A stretch of DNA of 10,039 nucleotides, from positions 1-10,039 of the forward strand of contig CAOWNX010000017.1 of the NCBI GenBank assembly GCA_948552115.1, read 5' to 3'. Origin of the DNA: an uncultured Bacilli bacterium. GTDB taxonomy: Bacteria > Bacillota_I > Bacilli_A > RF39 > UBA660. The notes below the pieces were generated by a model that had not been told where the DNA came from, ran no database searches, and saw only the letters and a list, made by a program, of their open reading frames with translations. The position numbers were made by a program, and so were the translations under genes. The first letter of the stretch is position 1. Every line of letters starts with the position of its first letter. Below are positions 6,174-10,039 of the stretch, one piece after another.

Positions 6174-8123
6174 CTATGTTTCACTTTTCATTTCAAATAA
6201 TATGTCTCGTAGTTCCATTGCTTTTTCAAAATCGAGATTTTTGGCAGCTAATTTCATTTCTTCTTCTACACGAGTAATCATATCCATTTTTTCTTTTTTA
6301 CTCATTTTTGGAGATTTTTTATCAGATTTTACTTCATTTGTTACAACATCTTTGATTTGTTTGATGATTGTTTTTGGAATGATGTTATGTTCTTTGTTGT
6401 AGTTTTCTTGAATTTCTCTTCTTCGTTTGGTTTCAGTAATGGCAATTTCCATTGCTTCAGAGTAACTATCAGCATACATGATTACATGCCCATTCGCATT
6501 TCTTGCACATCTTCCAATAGTTTGAATTAAACTTCTACTGCTACGAAGGAATCCTTGTTTGTCTGCATCTAATATGCAAATTAAACTTACTTCTGGGATA
6601 TCAATTCCTTCTCTTAAAAGGTTAATTCCTACAATACAATCATATACACCAGCACGTAAATCATGAATGATTTTTAATCGTTCAAGGGTTTTTACTTCGT
6701 TATGAAGATAAGCAACTTTTATGTTCATTTCTTTTAAATAGTTGGTTAGCTCTTCACTCATTCGTATGGTTAATGTTGTGATTAATACGCGTTCATTTTT
6801 TTCGATACGTTTTTCTATTTCACTAATGATATCATCAATTTGCCCAAGACTTGGCTTGATTTCAATGGTTGGATCTAAAAGTCCAGTTGGACGTATTACT
6901 TGTTCTACGACCTCATTCGATACTTTTTCCATTTCGTAATCTCCAGGTGTTGCTGATACATAAATTGCTTGATTGATTTTTTCTTCAAATTCTTCAAATC
7001 TTAAAGGACGATTGTCTAGGGCGCTCGGCAAGCGAAATCCATAGTCGACAAGGGTTTGTTTTCGCATGCGGTCTCCATTGTACATTCCTCTTACTTGTGG
7101 AAGTGTTACATGGGATTCATCAACTATGAGTAAGAAATCTTTCGGAAAGAAATCAATTAGACAACTTGGCGTTTCTCCTTCACCTCGTAACGCTAGATGG
7201 CGAGAGTAATTTTCCACTCCACTACAAAATCCTGTTTCTTTTAGCATTTCGATATCATAATTGGTTCTTTCTCGTAGTCTTTGTTCTTCTAGTAGTTTAT
7301 TTTGACTTTTCAATTCTTCTAGTCGTTCTTCTAATTCTTTTTCTATTCGATGAATGGCTTCTTGCATTTTTTCATCACTTGTTACAAAGTGACTGGCTGG
7401 AGAGATGGTTATACTTCTTTTTTCTGTAATGATTGCACCAGTTACAGGGTCAAAGGTACATAATCGTTCTACAGTATCGCCAAATAGTTCAATTCTGGTT
7501 CCATTTGCATGTTCATTTACTGGAATAATATCGATAATGTCTCCTCTTACTCGGAATGTTCCTCGATGGAAGTCAATATCACTTCGTTCATAGGTCATAT
7601 CAATTAATTTATTGATAATAACATTACGTTTTACGGAATCGTTTAATGAAAGAATTAACATTTTGTTTTTATATTCTTCTTTTTCTCCAATTCCATAAAT
7701 ACAAGATACACTGGAAACTACTATGACGTCATTATGATTGATCAAAGCACTGGTTGCAGCATGTCTTAGTTCATCTATTTCATCATTGATGGAAGAATCC
7801 TTTTCAATATAAGTATCACTACTTGGTACATAAGCTTCTGGTTGGTAATAATCGTAGTAGGAAACAAAATACTCTACGTGATTGTTTGGGAACAATTCTT
7901 TCATTTCTGCATAGAGTTGTCCTGCTAATGTCTTATTGTGAGCTAGGATAAGTGTAGGTTTATTTACACTCTTTATGACATTTGCCATGGTAAACGTTTT
8001 TCCAGTACCTGTAGCTCCTAGTAATACTTGTTCTTTTTTGCCTTCTTTGATTCCCTTTACTAATTCATCTATCGCTTTTGGTTGATCTCCAGATGGTTTA
8101 TATTTTGATACTAATTTGAACAT
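6174..8123 (-). CDS. uvrB: UvrB, excinuclease ABC subunit B
   Basis: The damage-verifying helicase-like subunit of nucleotide excision repair; it receives DNA from UvrA and recruits UvrC. The product is 649 residues, close to the family norm of about 660. Visible: N-terminal FKLVSKYKPSGDQPKAI, Walker A GATGTGKT (36-43), the damage-probing beta-hairpin region beginning YYDYYQPEAYVP (89-100), DESH helicase motif II (335-338), SATPGDYE (390-397), LREGIDIPE (503-511), motif VI QTIGRCARN (534-542) and a C-terminal UVR domain (about 615-646, FEKAMELRD) that contacts UvrC. Motif VI carries Cys where most homologues have Ala. I chose the ATG at 8123 because AGGAGG lies six bases upstream and homologues begin at this point; the frame extends ten codons further to 8153 but without conserved sequence. 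A SigmaA-like promoter may lie near 8310-8338. Confidence 0.98.
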   Translation of the reverse strand: MFKLVSKYKPSGDQPKAIDELVKGIKEGKKEQVLLGATGTGKTFTMANVIKSVNKPTLILAHNKTLAGQLYAEMKELFPNNHVEYFVSYYDYYQPEAYVPSSDTYIEKDSSINDEIDELRHAATSALINHNDVIVVSSVSCIYGIGEKEEYKNKMLILSLNDSVKRNVIINKLIDMTYERSDIDFHRGTFRVRGDIIDIIPVNEHANGTRIELFGDTVERLCTFDPVTGAIITEKRSITISPASHFVTSDEKMQEAIHRIEKELEERLEELKSQNKLLEEQRLRERTNYDIEMLKETGFCSGVENYSRHLALRGEGETPSCLIDFFPKDFLLIVDESHVTLPQVRGMYNGDRMRKQTLVDYGFRLPSALDNRPLRFEEFEEKINQAIYVSATPGDYEMEKVSNEVVEQVIRPTGLLDPTIEIKPSLGQIDDIISEIEKRIEKNERVLITTLTIRMSEELTNYLKEMNIKVAYLHNEVKTLERLKIIHDLRAGVYDCIVGINLLREGIDIPEVSLICILDADKQGFLRSSRSLIQTIGRCARNANGHVIMYADSYSEAMEIAITETKRRREIQENYNKEHNIIPKTIIKQIKDVVTNEVKSDKKSPKMSKKEKMDMITRVEEEMKLAAKNLDFEKAMELRDILFEMKSET

Positions 8124-8260
8124 ATTCTTCCTCCTCATTACGACTACTATCAACCTGAAAATTCGGGTCCTGATTTCAAAAATTCGTGTCCTAACTCGTT
8201 TTTCAAGTTCAAAAAATCTGACTTTTTTGCTTGGACACGAATGTCGGTCACAAATTTATT

Positions 8261-8280
8261 AAATAACACCAAATAACACT
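8261..8280. repeat. Two-copy tandem 10-mer AAATAACAC(C/T)
   Basis: AAATAACACC is followed immediately by AAATAACACT. The inverse of the overlapping AACACCAA (8265-8272) recurs at 8436-8443 as TTGGTGTT, just beyond the last ATTCGTGTCC motif. It is part of the same repeat-rich non-coding stretch; no function is evident. Confidence 0.5.
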
Positions 8281-8309
8281 AAACGATATCAGCCAATTTC
8301 TAATGATAT

Positions 8310-8338
8310 ATTCTAACACTTATTTTAAAGCAAAACAA
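8310..8338 (-). promoter_or_regulatory. Candidate promoter for uvrB
   Basis: Minus-strand TTGTTT (8333-8338) is followed after 17 bases by TAGAAT (8310-8315), which is preceded by TG one base away (extended -10). This is the best promoter-like pair I see upstream of uvrB. It would give a leader of about 180 bases that includes three of the ATTCGTGTCC motifs and can fold into a hairpin. The -35 is weak, so confidence is moderate to low. Confidence 0.4.
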
Positions 8339-8358
8339 GGAAACACTATATGTTTTCC
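8339..8358 (-). terminator. Weak hairpin, possible terminator of the accessory genes
   Basis: GGAAACA and TGTTTTCC form a 7-bp stem with one bulged base and a 5-base loop. On the minus strand it is followed by TTGTTTTGCTTT, T-rich but interrupted. It could end transcription coming from the ASCH-like gene before the uvrB promoter. Confidence 0.3.
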
Positions 8359-8512
8359 CTGCTCTTATTTTTATCTTTTTCGTTTTATTTATACATATCT
8401 ACTAATCATTTGATTCGTGTCCAAATTTGTCATAATTGGTGTTAGATTATCTTGTATTATTTCTTTTGGTTTAATTTATCAATATAATTGTTTAAATTAT
8501 CCTTAGAACCAA

Positions 8513-8532
8513 GAGAATAACAAACTATTCTC
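8513..8532 (-). terminator. Hairpin downstream of the ASCH-like gene
   Basis: A perfect 7-bp inverted repeat GAGAATA/TATTCTC with a 6-base loop lies 24 bases past the stop codon at 8557. On the minus strand it is followed by TTGGTTCT, a poor T tract. It may be a weak terminator or an RNA 3'-end stabiliser. Confidence 0.35.
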
Positions 8533-8556
8533 AATCCTAAAATTTTTCTAAAGTTT

Positions 8557-9114
8557 TCATTTTAAATAAGTAAGTAAACTTTCTTCTGTAAATTCTTCCT
8601 GAAACATTTTTGCTCTTTCTTGATAATCTTGATACAAATGTTTTTTGTATTCTAAAAACGTTTTATAACCTGCAAGTTTATAATCAACCATTTCGGCTTT
8701 TAATTCTTTAAAAGGAATAAATTCTTCACTAATAACTTCTAAAGTACCACAATATTCATTATCGTGATTCACTACCATATAACGTTTACCTACTTGTGTT
8801 TTTTTATCAAAAGAATATTTTCGGTTCAAAATATAATCTTTCTGACCATTTAAATAAGCTTCAGCAATTCCTTTTTTATCAGTATAAAGAGGATAGTAAG
8901 CACTATACAATAATGATTTTTCGTTAGCATATCTTTTTAGATTTTCTTTTTCTCTTAATTTTTCCCATCTTTTTGAGTAGCTTAGTAGAAAAAAATAATC
9001 TTTTAAATTTTTTCTTTTTTTATCATCAATTTCTTTCCATTTTTCATTTAAAGCCGTAATTTCTGAACTTTCCTTTTCATCTGGTAAACCAATCGCTTTG
9101 AAATAGCTTTGCAT
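8557..9114 (-). CDS. ASCH-like domain protein, probably the 3' part of a split gene
   Basis: The frame encodes 185 residues. The C-terminal half (about 85-170) resembles ASCH domains of the YhfF type: a GIAEAYLNGQK helix where relatives have a GKKT motif, then VGKRYMVV, CGTLEVISEEFIPFKEL and LAGYKTFLEYKKHLYQDY. ASCH domains bind RNA or modified nucleosides, and some are hydrolases or RNases. Here the usual Thr after the Lys of the GKKT-like motif is replaced (GQKDY), so catalysis is doubtful. The first 75 residues are charged, helical and unrecognised. The ATG at 9114 has only a weak AAAG upstream. The frame is open back through seven codons to an ochre codon at 9136-9138 that ends the preceding frame in the same phase, so this is probably the downstream part of one interrupted gene. 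The domain assignment is by pattern only. Confidence 0.6.
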   Translation of the reverse strand: MQSYFKAIGLPDEKESSEITALNEKWKEIDDKKRKNLKDYFFLLSYSKRWEKLREKENLKRYANEKSLLYSAYYPLYTDKKGIAEAYLNGQKDYILNRKYSFDKKTQVGKRYMVVNHDNEYCGTLEVISEEFIPFKELKAEMVDYKLAGYKTFLEYKKHLYQDYQERAKMFQEEFTEESLLTYLK

Positions 9115-9135
9115 TTTCTTTAAACAGCGTAATTC

Positions 9136-9513
9136 TTATTTGCTATACTCTTCTAAACAATCCTCTGGTATATAAAATGTTTCTGGATATCTATAAACAC
9201 ACCCTACTATTTCATCAAAAGAATGACAATGGCTCTCTATCATTTGATACTTAGCTTCTTTTTCTTCTGGATCGTTTCGTCCATACATTAAAGCTTCATA
9301 GTGATATGTAACTCCACTACTAGAAACATTTCCTAGCGCTTCATATAAGTTTGTCTGTATTTCATAACCAGTTTGTCTGTATTCATCAAAATATACCCAT
9401 TCAAAAGTATCCCGTTTTTTATCCCAAAAAGGATAAGGCAAACTACAATTTTTAAATTTTTTATATCTTTTTTTCTGTCTCCAGAAATAATATTTATTCT
9501 TTAAACTTTTCAT
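9136..9513 (-). CDS. Hypothetical protein, probable 5' part of the gene split at 9136
   Basis: I do not recognise this sequence. From the ATG at 9513 it encodes 125 residues: a very basic aromatic N-terminus (KNKYYFWRQKKRYKKFKN), then a mixed segment with FEWVYFDEYRQTGYEIQTNLYEAL and GVTYHYEALMYGR, and an acidic C-terminus with YRYPETFYIPEDCLEEYSK. The frame is open upstream to a TTG at 9540 that overlaps the stop of the Fic remnant. AAGGA (9527-9531) lies 13 bases before the ATG, or 4 bases before an in-frame TTG at 9520-9522, so the start is uncertain. It ends at an ochre codon in the same phase as the ASCH-like frame 21 bases downstream, suggesting both once formed one protein of about 320 residues. 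No membrane segment or known catalytic motif was seen. Confidence 0.5.
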   Translation of the reverse strand: MKSLKNKYYFWRQKKRYKKFKNCSLPYPFWDKKRDTFEWVYFDEYRQTGYEIQTNLYEALGNVSSSGVTYHYEALMYGRNDPEEKEAKYQMIESHCHSFDEIVGCVYRYPETFYIPEDCLEEYSK

Positions 9514-9536
9514 AATTATCAAAACATCCTTATTTA

Positions 9537-10039
9537 TCAATCTTCTACTTTTATACTCCAGTATCCACCATTATCTGGTCCAACTCTTTCAATTATATTA
9601 TTATCAACCAATTTTTTTAAATTATATTTAACACCATCAGATGTAATATTTAAAAAACTAGCAAGTTCATTTCTTGTAACTTTAGGATTTTCTTTTATTA
9701 GCTCTATAATTTTTAATTGATTATTATTTAATTTTGTTTTCTGGGTAGTTTTCTGAGTAGTTTTTTCTAACGATGAGTGAATACACATTAACATAAAATC
9801 TATAAATACATTCGCATTACCATTAACATGGCACTCTGCAATAGAATCATAATATTTTTGTTGATTTAAATATATTTCTTCTTCAATAGGAATATATTTA
9901 AACTTTGAATTCTAATTAGTTAAAATTAAACTTACCCTAATCTAGCCATTCTACCATTACCATCACTAAATGGATGAATATATACCAAATAATAATGAAA
10001 TATAGAAGATAGAATTAAAGGATGAATTTTATTTTCATT
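9537..10039 (-). pseudogene. Fic-family AMP-transferase gene, 3' portion, frameshifted and with nonsense codon
   Basis: Fic proteins transfer AMP (or other phosphate-containing groups) to hydroxyl side chains of target proteins. From the window edge the frame reads NENKIHPLILSSIFHYYLVY and then the complete active-site motif HPFSDGNGRMAR (9941-9976) with its catalytic His, but meets TAA (9932-9934) three codons later. Homologous sequence resumes in another frame: LILTN, an amber codon (9912-9914) where relatives have Trp, then KYIPIEEEIYLNQQKYYDSIAEC and a winged-helix C-terminus (ELASFLNITSDGVKYNLKKLVDNNIIERVG). Restoring one T before GGG at 9937 would give RLWVSLILTN, matching the family. 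So there is a one-base deletion plus Trp to stop. An ATG at 9794 could begin an 85-residue remnant (TTQKTTQK linker and winged helix), but it has no ribosome site. The 5' end is outside the window. Confidence 0.85.

Larger units (their letters stand above)
8158..8424. repeat. Cluster of ATTCGTGTCC motifs, probable IS-end remnants
   Basis: Four copies of a 10-bp motif: ATTCGGGTCC (8161-8170), ATTCGTGTCC (8182-8191), its inverse GGACACGAAT (8233-8242) and ATTCGTGTCC (8413-8422). The first two are direct repeats 21 bases apart with similar flanks (AAAATTCGxGTCCT). The last two extend to a perfect 12-bp inverted repeat, TTGGACACGAAT at 8231-8242 and ATTCGTGTCCAA at 8413-8424, bounding 194 bases. 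Multiple direct and inverted short repeats of this kind recall transposase-binding ends of IS21-type elements or a small non-autonomous element. No transposase reading frame and no clear target-site duplication are present, so the family is uncertain. Confidence 0.55.

Noticed and set aside
6166..7593. Several plus-strand open frames of 62-87 codons antisense to uvrB
   Set aside because: All are fully covered by conserved uvrB coding sequence, and none shows a ribosome site or a recognisable domain.
8124..8153. Ten-codon N-terminal extension of UvrB
   Set aside because: Not part of the family N-terminus, and the AGGAGG at the right distance supports the ATG at 8123.
8158..8424. CRISPR array
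   Set aside because: The repeats are only 10-12 bp, irregularly spaced and in both orientations, with no cas genes nearby.
8124..8556. A hidden small gene or RNA gene in the non-coding stretch before uvrB
   Set aside because: No frame with a ribosome site and no tRNA-like or known structured-RNA signature was recognised; only repeats, weak hairpins and a promoter candidate are visible.
9912..9937. Programmed frameshift or stop-codon recoding in the Fic gene
   Set aside because: No slippery heptamer or downstream structure was seen, and a second lesion (TAG for Trp) follows; TGG is used for Trp elsewhere, so decay is simpler.

Overview
The window is AT-rich, has standard Shine-Dalgarno sites (AGGAGG, GAGGTG) and SigmaA-type promoters, and every gene lies on the minus strand. 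The gene content (uvrA, uvrB, a CBS-domain family II pyrophosphatase) and TGG-encoded tryptophan fit a low-GC Bacillota or Bacilli-like gut or mollicute-relative genome using the standard code. Species cannot be named from the sequence.

Layout, read in the direction of transcription (right to left). (1) 10039-8557 is a decaying accessory segment. It holds the C-terminal half of a Fic-family AMP-transferase gene broken by a one-base frameshift plus an amber codon, then two consecutive reading frames in the same phase separated by one ochre codon; these probably were one gene ending in an ASCH-like domain. (2) 8556-8124 is a non-coding stretch of about 430 bases. It carries four copies of a 10-bp motif (ATTCGTGTCC and variants) in direct and inverted orientation, probably insertion-sequence end remnants, together with weak terminator-like hairpins and a candidate promoter for uvrB. 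(3) 8123-1 is a conserved housekeeping block: uvrB, a regulated CBS/DRTGG manganese pyrophosphatase (ppaC), a short-chain dehydrogenase, an unrecognised membrane-anchored protein, and uvrA (its 3' end is outside the window).

The block is split into short transcription units. Two strong intrinsic terminators each hold the stop codon of the preceding gene in their loop (after ppaC and after the membrane-anchored gene). Individual promoters can be proposed in front of ppaC, the dehydrogenase, the membrane-anchored gene and uvrA. The uvrA promoter is near-consensus (TTGACA-17-TATATT) and its spacer contains a degenerate LexA/SOS-box-like dyad, so uvrA is probably damage-inducible. UvrA and UvrB act together in nucleotide excision repair, but here they are separated by three unrelated genes and uvrB shows no obvious SOS box.

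I found no convincing evidence for a new multi-gene defence or mobile system. The most interesting points are the broken accessory genes, the repeat cluster before uvrB, and the regulatory architecture of uvrA and of the unknown membrane-anchored gene.
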